Below are positions 54,239 to 63,568 of a DNA stretch of 64,000 nucleotides, piece by piece (positions within the stretch are counted from its first letter, which is position 1; each line of letters opens with the position of its first letter). The DNA comes from Candidatus Defluviicoccus seviourii (GTDB taxonomy: Bacteria; Pseudomonadota; Alphaproteobacteria; Rhodospirillales; Defluviicoccaceae): the NCBI GenBank assembly GCA_900609035.2, contig UXAT02000010.1:1-64000 (forward strand), read 5' to 3'. Both the position numbers and the translations under genes were made by a program. A model generated the notes under the pieces. That model was given only the letters and a program-made list of their open reading frames with translations, was not told the origin of the DNA and did not search any database.

Positions 54239-54523
54239 ATGTCGGTCGCGGAAACGATCAGAGCCAAGCTCACGACCGCCCTTGCTCCGCAAGCGCTCGA
54301 GGTCGTGGATGAATCGCATCGTCATGCCGGGCACGCTGGAGCGCGGCCCGAGGGTGAGACCCATTTCCGCGTCACCATCGTTGCGGCTGCCTTCGAGCCG
54401 ATGGCGCGCCTGGAGCGGCATCGCTGCATCAACACCATTCTCGCCACCGAACTGGCCGGCCCCGTGCACGCACTGGCGCTAAGCGCGCTGACGCCGGCCG
54501 AGGCTGCTGCCGGGCGCGGCTGA
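54239..54523 (+). CDS. bolA: BolA family protein
   Basis: 94 residues, the size of the single-domain BolA fold. The block ESHRHAGHAGARPEGETHFR carries the conserved His residues used for iron-sulfur cluster binding with monothiol glutaredoxins, and HRCINTILATELAGPVHAL is the helix-turn-helix-like end with the invariant HxxIN pattern. Role in Fe-S trafficking or morphology regulation, by family. Stands alone between divergent and convergent neighbours. Confidence 0.9.
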   Translation: MSVAETIRAKLTTALAPQALEVVDESHRHAGHAGARPEGETHFRVTIVAAAFEPMARLERHRCINTILATELAGPVHALALSALTPAEAAAGRG

Positions 54524-54535
54524 GCGCTCGGTGCG

Positions 54536-55090
54536 TCACTTGTCGCCGCGATAGAACGCCGGCCATTCGCGCTTGACGATCGGCCCGTCACCGCTCAACG
54601 CGTGGCAGGTGTCGATGACTGCCGGCGGCCGGCCATCATGGCGGTCCTGCATGCGCTTGGCGCGCGCCCCGGCGATCGTTTGCAGGGCGGTCGTCGCGAC
54701 CGGGCCGAGGAGCAGTTCGGTCAGGTGCGTACAACCAGCGACGCCCTTGAAACGTGCGTTCATGGCTCGGCGCCAACCGGGGCCAATCTGCAAACCGAGC
54801 AGGGCGGAAAACTTGGGCGCGATATCGCCGCAGATCGTGAACGGGCTGGCGTCCGTCGCGGCCTCGGCGGCCAGCACGACGAGATCATCGTCAAGGGTGA
54901 GCCGGATGCGCATCAGTTGGATCGGCTCGCCGGCGGCAATGCCGTCACGGTCGCGATTGGCGAACGAGTAGGATTTGGTGTCGGTGAGCGTTGCCTCGAT
55001 GTCCCACAGGCCGTCCTGGCGCTGGTAGCCGTGGCAGGCAATCGAGCGGGTATGGATGAGCTGGCGCGGACTTGCCTTGCTCAAGGTCAT
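54536..55090 (-). CDS. DUF2889 family protein
   Basis: 184 residues, soluble, no signal. RQLIHTRSIACHGYQRQDGL with WDIEATLTDTKSY, then the middle GDIAPKFSALLGLQIGPGWR and CTHLTELLLGP are the conserved elements of the DUF2889 family, whose function is unknown. Conserved Cys and His in GCTHLTELL could bind a metal. The ATG overlaps the stop of the CorC-like gene by four bases, so the two are co-translated and may act together. Confidence 0.8.
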   Translation of the reverse strand: MTLSKASPRQLIHTRSIACHGYQRQDGLWDIEATLTDTKSYSFANRDRDGIAAGEPIQLMRIRLTLDDDLVVLAAEAATDASPFTICGDIAPKFSALLGLQIGPGWRRAMNARFKGVAGCTHLTELLLGPVATTALQTIAGARAKRMQDRHDGRPPAVIDTCHALSGDGPIVKREWPAFYRGDK

Positions 55091-56406
55091 GGCAATGGCT
55101 CTGGCGTCGGCGGCTGATTTGAAGCGCTGCCGCCGGCAACTGCCTTGTTCCGTCCAGCCTCGGGTGGCGAGACGCGCACGGATGTCACCTGATGCCGGTG
55201 CCGGCGCAGGATGTCAAAACGGAACCCGTGGAACATGAAGGCTTGGCCAACCTCGGGGATCCGCTTCGCTTCGTGCAGAAGCAAGCCGGCGATGGTCACC
55301 GCCTCCTCATCCGGCAGCCGCCAGCCAAGCTCACGGTTGAGGTCGCGGATCGTCACTGTTCCCTGGACGATGTAGCTTCCGTCCGGTTGGCGCACGACGC
55401 CCGGTACGGTGATGTCGTGTTCGTCCGCGATGTCGCCGACGATCTCCTCAAGCACGTCTTCCAGGGTCACGATTCCCATCAGGCTGCCGTACTCATCGAC
55501 AACGATGGCGAAATGCTCACGCCGACGGCGAAAAGCCTGCAGCTGATCGAGAAGCGACGTGGTGTCGGGAACGAACCAGGGCTTTGCCGAGTGGGCGACG
55601 ATGTCAAGGCCGGTGGTGCTGCCGTTCCGGCTCTGGACAGCGCGCAACAGAGCCTTCGCGTGCACCACGCCGACGATGTTGTCGGGTGAACCGCGCCACA
55701 AGGGGATGCGTGTGTAGGGACTTGCCAGCACCTCTGTCACGATGGCTTCCGGTGACTGGTCCGCGTCGATCGCAGCGACATTCTTGCGGTGGATCATGAC
55801 TTCCCCCACCGTAACCTTGCCGAGGTCGAGAATGCTGTGCAGCATCGCGCGTTCTTGCTTGATGTCCCCCTCGCCCTCATGGAGTGCGATCGCTCCGCGC
55901 AGTTCCTCCTCGCTCGGCCAGATGCCTTCGCCCTCCTGCCGCCCGGCACCGAACAGGCGCAGCACGCCCTGCACGACCAGATCAAGCGTCCGTGTGATCG
56001 GGGCGAAGACCACGGCCAGAATGTCGATGGGCTTGGCAACGCGGAGCGCGAGATCGTTGGCATGACGGAACGCATAGGTCTTGGGCAGGATTTCGCCGAA
56101 GATGAGCACCAGGACGGTCATGCCGATCGTCGCGTAGGCGACGCCAGCCTCGCCGAAAATCGTGATCAGTGCGCCCGTGGCAAGTGCCGAGGCGCCGATG
56201 TTCACGAAGTTGTTGCCAAGCAGAATGGTGCCGATGAGGCGTTCAGTCTTCGCCCGCAAGCGATTGACCGCCGATGCGCGCCGGTCGCCCTTCTGCTCCA
56301 ACTGATGCATCAACGGCCGCGAGGCCGCAGTCAGCGCGGTTTCTGACGCCGAGAAAAAACCTGAGCAAATGAGCAGAAACAAGATGACGCAGACGGTCGC
56401 GATCAT
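55087..56406 (-). CDS. CNNM/HlyC-CorC type membrane protein with CBS domains
   Basis: 439 residues. N-terminal DUF21 membrane domain (1-150: CSGFFSASETALTAASRP, GNNFVNIGASALATG, VLIFGEILPKTYAFRHAN), a pair of CBS domains (about 205-330; VDEYGSLMGIVTLEDVLEEI), then the transporter-associated CorC_HlyC domain (to about 410). The family takes part in Mg2+/Co2+ export. A low-complexity Pro/Ser tail closes it. It overlaps the end of aroB by four bases and the DUF2889 gene by four bases: aroK-aroB-corC-like-DUF2889 is one tightly packed operon. Confidence 0.9.
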   Translation of the reverse strand: MIATVCVILFLLICSGFFSASETALTAASRPLMHQLEQKGDRRASAVNRLRAKTERLIGTILLGNNFVNIGASALATGALITIFGEAGVAYATIGMTVLVLIFGEILPKTYAFRHANDLALRVAKPIDILAVVFAPITRTLDLVVQGVLRLFGAGRQEGEGIWPSEEELRGAIALHEGEGDIKQERAMLHSILDLGKVTVGEVMIHRKNVAAIDADQSPEAIVTEVLASPYTRIPLWRGSPDNIVGVVHAKALLRAVQSRNGSTTGLDIVAHSAKPWFVPDTTSLLDQLQAFRRRREHFAIVVDEYGSLMGIVTLEDVLEEIVGDIADEHDITVPGVVRQPDGSYIVQGTVTIRDLNRELGWRLPDEEAVTIAGLLLHEAKRIPEVGQAFMFHGFRFDILRRHRHQVTSVRVSPPEAGRNKAVAGGSASNQPPTPEPLP

Positions 56407-57578
56407 GGGGTCTCGTGGCCTGGGGATGGCGCGGCCGCTTTCGGCCTGGCGCCCTCTTCGCACAGCAGGGCTGCGATCGCTTCCGGCGCGACTTCGCGGC
56501 TGACGAAGGCCTTGCCGATGCCGCGTGCCAGGACGAACGTCAGCCGGCCGTCGCGGACCTTCTTGTCGTGACGCATGTGCGCCAACAGGCGATCAACCGG
56601 CCACGGACCGGATGGAACATCGCCAAGCGTGGTCGGCAGACCGACCGCGGCCAAGTGCTTTCGCACTCTCTCGGCATCCGCCTGCGGACAGAAGCCGAGC
56701 CGTGCCGACAGCGCGAACGCGTGCACCATGCCGAGCGCGACGGCTTCACCGTGGAGCAGCGCCTCGCCGAAGCCGGTTTCCGCCTCGTAGGCGTGGCCGA
56801 ACGTGTGGCCAAGGTTAAGGAGCGCTCGCTCGCCCTGTTCGCGTTCGTCGCGCGAAACGACCGCCGCCTTGGCGCGGCAGCTCGTCACAACCGCGCGCCG
56901 TAAAGCGTCCTCCTGGTGGGCAAGAACGCGTGCCCCATGCTCCTCAAGCCAATCGAAGAATGGCGCATCGCTGATCAGTCCGTACTTCACCACCTCTGCG
57001 TAACCGGCCCGCATCTGCCGGGCCGGCAGCGTTCGCAGGACCGCGGTGTCGGCGATGACCGCGCGCGGCTGGTAAAAGAGGCCCACAAGGTTTTTGCCGT
57101 GCCGGGTATTGATCGCCGTCTTGCCGCCGACCGAACTGTCCACTTGCGCCAGAAGCGTGGTCGGCATCTGCACGTACGGCAAGCCGCGCAGGACGATGCC
57201 CGCGGCGACGCCCGCGATATCGCCAATTACGCCCCCGCCAAGCGCGATCACCACGGTCGTCCGCTCGACGCCCGCATCCAGCAGGGTCTCGCACAGACCC
57301 TGCAAGGTCGGAAAGTCCTTGGTCTGCTCACCGGCCGGCAGAACGACGTTCGTGGCCTGGATGCCGGCGCCTGCGAGCGACGCGTGCAGCCGCTCAAGGC
57401 AAAGAGGGGCAACAATGGCATCGGTGATCACGACCGCTCGCTTGACCGGCAGCAGGCTCGCGAGCAGCGCGCCGGCCTCGTCAAGCAGGTTCTCGCCGAC
57501 AACGACTTCGTACGACCGCGCCCCCAGTGTGACCGGGACCCGTCGGGCCGCGGCCCAGCCTTCGACGTTACGTGTCAT
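56403..57578 (-). CDS. aroB: 3-dehydroquinate synthase
   Basis: 391 residues. NAD-binding GGGVIGDIAGVAAG and active-site blocks QVDSSVGGKTAIN, YAEVVKYGLISD and NLGHTFGHAYE (zinc-binding His) are all present. It converts DAHP to 3-dehydroquinate, step 2 of the shikimate pathway. Coupled to aroK by an ATGA overlap and to the CorC-like gene. A short Pro/Ala tail lies beyond the usual end. Confidence 0.96.
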   Translation of the reverse strand: MTRNVEGWAAARRVPVTLGARSYEVVVGENLLDEAGALLASLLPVKRAVVITDAIVAPLCLERLHASLAGAGIQATNVVLPAGEQTKDFPTLQGLCETLLDAGVERTTVVIALGGGVIGDIAGVAAGIVLRGLPYVQMPTTLLAQVDSSVGGKTAINTRHGKNLVGLFYQPRAVIADTAVLRTLPARQMRAGYAEVVKYGLISDAPFFDWLEEHGARVLAHQEDALRRAVVTSCRAKAAVVSRDEREQGERALLNLGHTFGHAYEAETGFGEALLHGEAVALGMVHAFALSARLGFCPQADAERVRKHLAAVGLPTTLGDVPSGPWPVDRLLAHMRHDKKVRDGRLTFVLARGIGKAFVSREVAPEAIAALLCEEGARPKAAAPSPGHETP

Positions 57579-58204
57579 TCGAGCTCACCTGACGGCTTAT
57601 CTGAAGGATCATGAGACCCTGGCGATCGCGGCAAGTGTTGGTGCGATAGCGCGTCGATGATGCGGCAAACGGTCACTTGGGCAGGCTCATGGTTGGTTAC
57701 GACGGCAAAATCCGCGAGCTGATACACGGGATAGCGCACCGCGATTAATGCCGCCAGCGTCTCCTTCGGATCACCCTCGTTCAGCAGTGGCCGCCCGCTG
57801 CGGCCGACAGTCCTCTCGACCAGGACGTCGAGATCGGCCTTGAGCCATACCGACAGCGCGTGGGCGCGGATGGTTGCGCGTGTCTCCTCGTCCATGAAAG
57901 CACCGCCGCCGGTGGCGAGCACCATGGGCCCGGTCTCAAGCAGAGAGACGACCATCCGTCGCTCGCTGGCGCGAAAGCTCGCTTCGCCAAAGCGGGCAAA
58001 GATCTCCTCAACCGTGAGGCCGGCTGCACGCTGAATCTCGTGGTCGACATCGTTGAACGCAAGGCCCAGGCACCTTGCGAGCAAGCGCCCGACCGTCGTC
58101 TTGCCGGCCCCCATCAGGCCGACAAGAACGATCGAGCGATGGCCCAGTGTGCACAGGGCCTGCATCAGCCTGCGCGCTTTGGAACCACGATCCCCAGGTG
58201 GCAT
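57575..58204 (-). CDS. aroK: Shikimate kinase
   Basis: 209 residues. P-loop GLMGAGKTT (29-37), the shikimate-binding DVDHEIQRAAG and FGEASFRASERR, GGGAFM and lid Arg in GRSGRPLL. Phosphorylates shikimate with ATP. Two starts are possible: ATG 58204 (taken here) or ATG 58165, which still keeps the P-loop. The frame is open far upstream but overlaps the divergent small gene without family similarity. First gene of the aroK-aroB operon. Confidence 0.94.
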   Translation of the reverse strand: MPPGDRGSKARRLMQALCTLGHRSIVLVGLMGAGKTTVGRLLARCLGLAFNDVDHEIQRAAGLTVEEIFARFGEASFRASERRMVVSLLETGPMVLATGGGAFMDEETRATIRAHALSVWLKADLDVLVERTVGRSGRPLLNEGDPKETLAALIAVRYPVYQLADFAVVTNHEPAQVTVCRIIDALSHQHLPRSPGSHDPSDKPSGELE

Positions 58205-58390
58205 CGTTGCACTGGTCTTTTCCGGCGAATAGAGTACCAACGAATTGCCTTTTGGCATTCGCAGGATAGCCCGTTCCGTGGCTGGGCTGTAGTGTGCGTT
58301 TGGCTGCTGCTGCGCGTGGGACCTAGGCGCGGCGAGCGCGGCCTGCACGTCGGCTCTTCCTGGAGGAAAACAAACGAGGAGGTCTTTGGT

Positions 58391-58519
58391 TTGCGCATCT
58401 TTTTGATCGCCCTCATTCTTTTGCTGATTGGTGCAGGCGTTTTCCTGGTCGTGTGGGAGGTTCCGGCGCCAACGCAGCAGAAGGAAATCGTCATCCCTCC
58501 AGAGCGCTTCCAGCGCTAG
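58391..58519 (+). CDS. Small single-span membrane protein upstream of xerD
   Basis: 42 residues from TTG 58391, with GAGGAGG eight bases upstream. One transmembrane helix (about 3-22, LIALILLLIGAGVFLVVW) is followed by a short periplasmic or cytoplasmic tail rich in Pro and Gln, ending ERFQR. Such mini-proteins occur between aroK and xerD in related alphaproteobacteria as far as I recall; no function is known. Four bases separate it from xerD, so the two may form an operon. Confidence 0.65.
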   Translation: MRIFLIALILLLIGAGVFLVVWEVPAPTQQKEIVIPPERFQR

Positions 58520-58523
58520 CGCG

Positions 58524-59528
58524 ATGGCGAACGTGTCCGAAACCGATCCTGGCACCGAAGCGAGCACGGCTGATCACGCTGGTGCAAGCGGCGCGGCGGC
58601 GACGGAGACCGTCCGATTCGTTGAGATGTTCCTCGAAATGCTTGCGGCCGAGCGCGGTGCGGCGGCAAATACGCTCGAAGCCTACCGCCGTGATCTGGCT
58701 CAGTTCACCGCGTTTGCCCACAAGCGTGGCTGGTCGGCGGCCTCGGCTGATACCGATACGGTGCGGGGGTACATTCAAGCCCAGGCGCAGCTCGGCTTTT
58801 CCTCGCGAACGACAGCGCGCCGGTTATCCGCCCTGCGTCAGTTCTTCCGCTTCCTTTTTGTCGAAGGTCTGCGCAAGGACGATCCGTCGTCGTCGATCGA
58901 TCGCCCGCGCCAGGGGCGGTCGTTGCCCAAGTACCTCAGTGAAGCGGAGGTCGAGCGTTTGCTGATTGCCGGCCGCGCACGCGAGGGGATTGACGGCTTG
59001 CGGCTGACCGCGCTCCTTGAGGTCGTCTACGCAACCGGCCTGCGCGTTTCTGAACTGGTCGCGCTGCCACGGGCCGCGCTCGCCGCCGAACAGCGGATGC
59101 TGATCGTGACCGGCAAGGGGGGGCGGGAGCGCATCGTGCCGCTGACCGAACCGGCGCTCGCTGCGCTGATGACCTACATGCAGGCGATCAAGGCTCCGCG
59201 CCGGTCAGGCACGGCACAGCCGTCTGCTTCACCATGGCTGTTTCCATCCCGCTCGCGCAGCGGCCACCTGACACGGGCGCGCTTTGCCCAGTTGCTGAAA
59301 GAGACCGCGGTCGCCGCCGGAATTGATCCGGCGCGTGTCTCGCCACACGTGCTCCGTCATTCCTTTGCCTCGCACTTGCTCGCCCACGGCGCGGATCTGC
59401 GCAGCCTGCAGGAGATGCTGGGGCACGCCGACATTGCGACGACCCAGATCTACACTCATGTGCTTGACGGCAGGCTGAAGGCATTGATTGCCAAGGCCCA
59501 CCCCCTTGCCCGGCAGCGGGTGGAGTGA
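58524..59528 (+). CDS. xerD: Tyrosine recombinase XerD
   Basis: 334 residues. N-terminal SAM-like DNA-binding domain (about 30-115) and the catalytic domain with Arg174 (ATGLRVSEL), Lys198 (TGKGGRER), His275-x-x-Arg278 (HVLRHSFASHLL), His301 (LGHADI) and the nucleophile Tyr310 (TTQIYTHV). The chromosomal context (aroK divergent, no phage genes) and the HLLAHGADLRSLQEMLGHA block mark it as the dif-site recombinase rather than an integrase. An unusual 30-residue Ala/Thr-rich extension precedes the domain. No Shine-Dalgarno is clear at ATG 58524. Confidence 0.92.
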   Translation: MANVSETDPGTEASTADHAGASGAAATETVRFVEMFLEMLAAERGAAANTLEAYRRDLAQFTAFAHKRGWSAASADTDTVRGYIQAQAQLGFSSRTTARRLSALRQFFRFLFVEGLRKDDPSSSIDRPRQGRSLPKYLSEAEVERLLIAGRAREGIDGLRLTALLEVVYATGLRVSELVALPRAALAAEQRMLIVTGKGGRERIVPLTEPALAALMTYMQAIKAPRRSGTAQPSASPWLFPSRSRSGHLTRARFAQLLKETAVAAGIDPARVSPHVLRHSFASHLLAHGADLRSLQEMLGHADIATTQIYTHVLDGRLKALIAKAHPLARQRVE

Positions 59529-59612
59529 AGCGGTGGGCCGGAGATCCGCTTCCCACCCCACGTTGGAGAAGCTGCCTGCCGGCCCCTTGTCGACAACAGG
59601 AGGCACTCCCCG

Positions 59613-61085
59613 ATGACCCCGGAAACGATTCTGATCGGGAAGGCGGACGACGCGGTCGTTCTGCTGTCACGCTACGCCAACCGGCACGGGCTCATCGCCG
59701 GCGCGACCGGGACCGGCAAGACGGTGACGCTGCAAGGTCTGGCCGAGAGCTTTTCCGAACGTGGCGTGCCGGTTTTTCTAGCCGATGTGAAGGGCGATCT
59801 GTCGGGGTTGTGCCAGCCGGGTGCGCTGACGCCAAAGCTTGCGACACGGGCGCGCGAGGTCGGCCTCGATGACTTCGCACCTCGCGCCTTCCCATGCGTC
59901 TTCTGGGATGTGTTCGGCGAAAAGGGCCACCCCGTTCGCACGACCATCTCGGAGCTCGGCCCGTTCCTACTCGGTCGGCTGTTGGAGATCAACGAGACTC
60001 AGGAAGGTGTGCTCCATGCCGCCTTTGCCGTCGCCGACGATCAGGGGCTCTTGCTGCTCGACCTCAAGGACCTGCGGGCGATGCTGGCTTTCGTCGGCGA
60101 GAATGCGGCCGCACTGCAGACAACCTACGGAAACATCACGTCTGCTTCGGTAGGTGCGATCATGCGCCGGCTCCTGATCTTGGAGCGGGAAGGCGGTGAG
60201 GCGTTCTTCGGCGAACCGGCGTTGGCGCTGAACGATCTCATGCGCTCCGCCGCCAATGGCTATGGCCAGATCAACATCCTGGCCGCCGAGGCTTTGATCA
60301 ATAAGCCGAGACTCTATTCAACGTTTCTCTTGTGGCTCTTGTCGGAGCTGTTCGAGGTTCTGCCCGAGGCGGGCGACCTGGAGCGGCCAAAGCTCGTCTT
60401 GTTCTTCGACGAGGCGCATCTGCTGTTTGATCAGGCGTCGAAGCCGCTCCTTGAGAAGGTGGAGCAGGTGGTTCGCCTGATCCGCTCCAAGGGTGTGGGC
60501 GTGTACTTCATCACCCAGTCGCCTTCGGATCTGCCGGACAGCGTCCTGGCGCAGCTCGGCAATCGTGTCCAGCATGCGTTGCGCGCCTTTACGCCCAAGG
60601 ACCAGAAGGCCGTTCGCGTGGCGGCACAGACCTTCCGGCCCAATCCCAAATTCAGTGCCGAACAGGCGATCACCGAGCTCGAAGTCGGGGAGGCGCTGGT
60701 CTCGACCCTGGGCGATAAGGGCATTCCCAACGTCGTCGAGCGCACGCGCGTGCGGCCGCCTTGCTCCCGCCTTGGCCCGGCGAGCGCAACCGAACGGGCG
60801 ACGGTGATGGCGGCGAGCCCGCTCGCCGGCCGCTACGATGTCGCGATCGATCGCATCTCCGCCTACGAACACCTGAAGGAGCGTGCGGCAGCAGTTGCGA
60901 CGCCTGCGCCCGTAACAGCCGCGCCATCGTCGCGGCCGGCAGCACCCACAAGCCAGCGCCGCGCTCCCCGGGAGCCCGAGAGCATCGCTGGGACCCTGGT
61001 CAAGACGGCCGCGCGCAGTCTTGGCAGCCAGCTGGGGCGCGAGGTCGTGCGCGGCATCCTGGGCTCACTGCTGCGGCGCCGATAA
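59613..61085 (+). CDS. HerA-like ATPase, DUF853/YjgR family
   Basis: 490 residues. Walker A GATGTGKT near 30-37, then [14 protein letters not shown], a hallmark of YjgR; Walker [12 protein letters not shown]; and sensor region [20 protein letters not shown]. The end is a Pro/Ala-rich linker (about 425-455) and a short helix. Family members are hexameric HerA/FtsK-like ATPases of unknown role. It follows xerD by 84 bases on the same strand. AACAGGAGG precedes the ATG. Confidence 0.9.
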   Translation: MTPETILIGKADDAVVLLSRYANRHGLIAGATGTGKTVTLQGLAESFSERGVPVFLADVKGDLSGLCQPGALTPKLATRAREVGLDDFAPRAFPCVFWDVFGEKGHPVRTTISELGPFLLGRLLEINETQEGVLHAAFAVADDQGLLLLDLKDLRAMLAFVGENAAALQTTYGNITSASVGAIMRRLLILEREGGEAFFGEPALALNDLMRSAANGYGQINILAAEALINKPRLYSTFLLWLLSELFEVLPEAGDLERPKLVLFFDEAHLLFDQASKPLLEKVEQVVRLIRSKGVGVYFITQSPSDLPDSVLAQLGNRVQHALRAFTPKDQKAVRVAAQTFRPNPKFSAEQAITELEVGEALVSTLGDKGIPNVVERTRVRPPCSRLGPASATERATVMAASPLAGRYDVAIDRISAYEHLKERAAAVATPAPVTAAPSSRPAAPTSQRRAPREPESIAGTLVKTAARSLGSQLGREVVRGILGSLLRRR

Positions 61086-61127
61086 CCCTGGCGCCGCGGA
61101 CGGGATCATAACCGGAGTGGCAGCGCG

Positions 61128-62261
61128 TTAGCGGGAGCGTGCTTTGGCCGCCTTGGCCGGCGCACTCTTTGGCGCTCCTCCCTTGGCGGCAGCTGGCTTT
61201 GCCGCGGGCAGGGCCACGCGCGTTCCCGCGTTCGGCTTCGCCGCAATCTTGGTCGGACCCGTGCTGGAGCGGGAGCTTCGGGGCGTCGCAACGACATCGC
61301 GTTTGCCGCCGCTGCGGCCGCTGCTCTGAACACCCTTCGACGGCTGTTTGCCCGTGCGACCGACCGCGGCCTTCGATTTGCCACGCTTGCCAGCCTTGGT
61401 CGGTGATACCGTGGTCGCGCGCGCGGACTGCGCGGGGGAGCGGTCCAGGCGCGGCTTGCCGAGCGTCGCAAGGGCCGCGACCGCGTCGGCCGCGTCTTCA
61501 CGCACATCGTCCGGCCGAGACGAGGAGGCACCGCGCGACGACGATGGTGACAGCGGAGCGTCGTCCCGCAGGGCGACGGGGAAGGGGACGTCCTCTGGCG
61601 GCTCGGCGGTGACCCGCTCCGGATGCACCAGCGCGGTTGCGGCCTCGCGATGTCCCTGTGCGGCCGCCATCTGCCACAGCCGCGTGGCCTCGGCTGGGTC
61701 GCGCGCCACCCCTTGTCCCGTGTAGTAGAGATTGGCGAGCACGAACTGCGCTTGCCGATCGCCATTGTCGGCCGCTCGCTGCAGCCACGCAATCCCTTCC
61801 GTGGCCTGCGGGCGGTCCTGCGCGGTAACCACGAGGGCGTTGCCCAGATTGTACTGCGCCAGCGTCTGGCCTTGCTCGGCGGCGCGCCGCCACAGGCGGA
61901 GGGCTTCGTCCATATCGCGCTGTACGACGTAGCCCCGTGCATGAGCCACGGCGAGCGCGTTCTGCGCATCGGGGTCGTCTTGTGCGGCGGCGGCGCGCCA
62001 CAAGTTGACGGCCGCGGCCGGATCGGCGGTAACGCCCAAGCCTTCGGCATAAGCGACGCCAAGCGCGTGCTGAGCCTGGGCATCGCCGCTGGCGGCAGCG
62101 GCTTGGAGGGCCTGGAAGGAGCCGGTCTGGTTCTCTTCAACCTGCAGCAGGTAGCGGCTGACCTCCACCTTCTTGCGCTTCGGCTCCTCGGGACCGGCGC
62201 AGGCCACCGCCAACAGGGCCAGCACGACCGTGATCCGGGACGAGAACACGCTCATGCGCAT
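61128..62261 (-). CDS. Sel1-repeat lipoprotein with a long basic tail
   Basis: 377 residues. Signal peptide with lipobox-like AVAC (Cys21). Residues about 45-215 hold five Sel1 repeats, e.g. AQAQHALGVAYAEGLGV and DRQAQFVLANLYYTGQGV, protein-interaction helices. From about 250 to the end the chain becomes Lys/Arg/Ala/Ser-rich and disordered, like a histone-H1-type tail, ending KAAKARSR. Start ATG 62261 has GAGGG upstream; ATG 62285 and 62255 are alternatives. A basic nucleic-acid-like tail on an exported lipoprotein is odd; it could bind peptidoglycan or lipopolysaccharide. Confidence 0.78.
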   Translation of the reverse strand: MRMSVFSSRITVVLALLAVACAGPEEPKRKKVEVSRYLLQVEENQTGSFQALQAAAASGDAQAQHALGVAYAEGLGVTADPAAAVNLWRAAAAQDDPDAQNALAVAHARGYVVQRDMDEALRLWRRAAEQGQTLAQYNLGNALVVTAQDRPQATEGIAWLQRAADNGDRQAQFVLANLYYTGQGVARDPAEATRLWQMAAAQGHREAATALVHPERVTAEPPEDVPFPVALRDDAPLSPSSSRGASSSRPDDVREDAADAVAALATLGKPRLDRSPAQSARATTVSPTKAGKRGKSKAAVGRTGKQPSKGVQSSGRSGGKRDVVATPRSSRSSTGPTKIAAKPNAGTRVALPAAKPAAAKGGAPKSAPAKAAKARSR

Positions 62262-62390
62262 CGCTTGTACGCCCTCGTTCGCCATTCAACCGGGATTCGC
62301 TGCGAAGCGAATCCTGAGTCGGCGAAACGTATACCACAGCTACAGCCTCGATCTCACGCCGCATCATGGCGGCGAGCGCATCTCAACCTG

Positions 62391-62515
62391 CGCTCGTGCA
62401 CTGGCACAAACGGAGCGTACATCCTGTTTGTGCCGAAAGTGCACGCGATTCAATATGTTGCGCAGCGACAACCTTGCTCGGGCGTGAATCGCCCGATTGG
62501 GTCGCTGCGCTAGAC
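62391..62515 (+). repeat. Dispersed two-hairpin repeat, copy B
   Basis: Matches copy A (4621-4740, minus strand). SL1 (62395-62445): CGTGCACT/AGTGCACG plus GGCAC/GTGCC around a GAA bulge, extended here by AAACGG/CTGTTT. SL2 (62460-62510): GCGCAGCGAC pairs perfectly with GTCGCTGCGC, with an inner TCGGGCG/CGCCCGA stem and loop TGAAT. Its edge coincides with the mch stop codon (62510-62512), so the mch transcript would carry the reverse complement as its 3' end. No T-run follows. Confidence 0.75.
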
Positions 62516-63568
62516 CCGCTTTGGCAGGAGGACAGTGTAATCGAAATCGAGCACGACCGCGGGATCGTATGTACCGGCGCTGTCCTTGTAGGGGAAATCT
62601 GCGCAAGGCTTGTCCTTGGTGGCGACCGTCCGCAACCGCAAGGCACCGACATCGCGCCGGCCGCTCAGCTCGGTCTTCGCGACCACCTCCGACCAGGCGT
62701 AGATGGTGTCACCGGCAAACGTCGGGGCGACATGGCGGCCGCCGTTGATTGCCGCGACCTTGAAGGCGTTGGCGAGGCCGTTGAAGGAAATCGCACGCGC
62801 GAGGCTGATGATGTGCCCGCCATAGATCAATCGGCGGCCAAAGCGGCTTCCCTTCTGCATCAGTGCGTCGAAATGCACCTTGGCGGTGTTCTGGTAGAGG
62901 CGGGTCGCCATCATGTGCTCCGCCTCCTCGATCGTCATGCCGTCGACGTGATCGATCTTTTCGCCCTGCTCATAGTCGTCCCAGACGAAGCGGCTGCCGG
63001 CGAGGTCGAAGTCGTAGCTGCCGATGTGGATCTTGTGCGGGACGATGAGATCACCGCCCTGGACCGCGTCCGGCAGGTCCGGAACAACAGAGGATTGCAC
63101 CGGCGCATCAACGTTCTTCTTGCGGACCATCACCCAGCGGCAATAGTCGAGCACCATCTCGCGACGCTGGTTGGTGCCAATCGAGCGGACATAGACGATG
63201 CCGCTGGCACCGTCCTTGTTTTGCCGCAGGCCGATCACGGTCGAGGTCGTCGATACCGTGTCGCCGACATAGACCGGCTCGCCAAAGCGGCCGCTGGCAT
63301 AGCCGAGATTGGCGACGGCATTGAGGGAGACGTCCGGCACCGTTTTGCCGAAAACGATGTGGAAGGCCAGGATGTCGTCGATCGGCGCGCGCGGCAAGCC
63401 CAGGCCGCGGGCGAATTCGTCCGATGAATTGACCGCGAACCGCGTTCCGTACAGCGCGGTATAAAGGGCCATGTCGCCCGATGTGATCGTCCGCGGCGTC
63501 GCGTGGCGGATCTCCTGGCCGAGGCGGAAATCTTCGAAGTAGTTACCGGGATTGGTCTTGGTCGCCAT
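62510..63568 (-). CDS. mch: Mesaconyl-CoA hydratase (MaoC/hotdog family)
   Basis: 352 residues, a double-hotdog protein. The N-terminal NYFEDFRLGQEIRHATPRTI and GRFGEPVYVGDTVSTTSTV, with a second half (KVHFDALMQKGSRFGRRLIY, GGHIISLARAISFNGL, FAGDTIYAWSEV), correspond to beta-methylmalyl-CoA dehydratase of the ethylmalonyl-CoA pathway. It hydrates mesaconyl-CoA to beta-methylmalyl-CoA. Upstream lies the gene of the lyase that cleaves that product, supporting the assignment. ATG 63568 follows AAGGGTG. The stop abuts repeat copy B. Confidence 0.85.
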   Translation of the reverse strand: MATKTNPGNYFEDFRLGQEIRHATPRTITSGDMALYTALYGTRFAVNSSDEFARGLGLPRAPIDDILAFHIVFGKTVPDVSLNAVANLGYASGRFGEPVYVGDTVSTTSTVIGLRQNKDGASGIVYVRSIGTNQRREMVLDYCRWVMVRKKNVDAPVQSSVVPDLPDAVQGGDLIVPHKIHIGSYDFDLAGSRFVWDDYEQGEKIDHVDGMTIEEAEHMMATRLYQNTAKVHFDALMQKGSRFGRRLIYGGHIISLARAISFNGLANAFKVAAINGGRHVAPTFAGDTIYAWSEVVAKTELSGRRDVGALRLRTVATKDKPCADFPYKDSAGTYDPAVVLDFDYTVLLPKRV

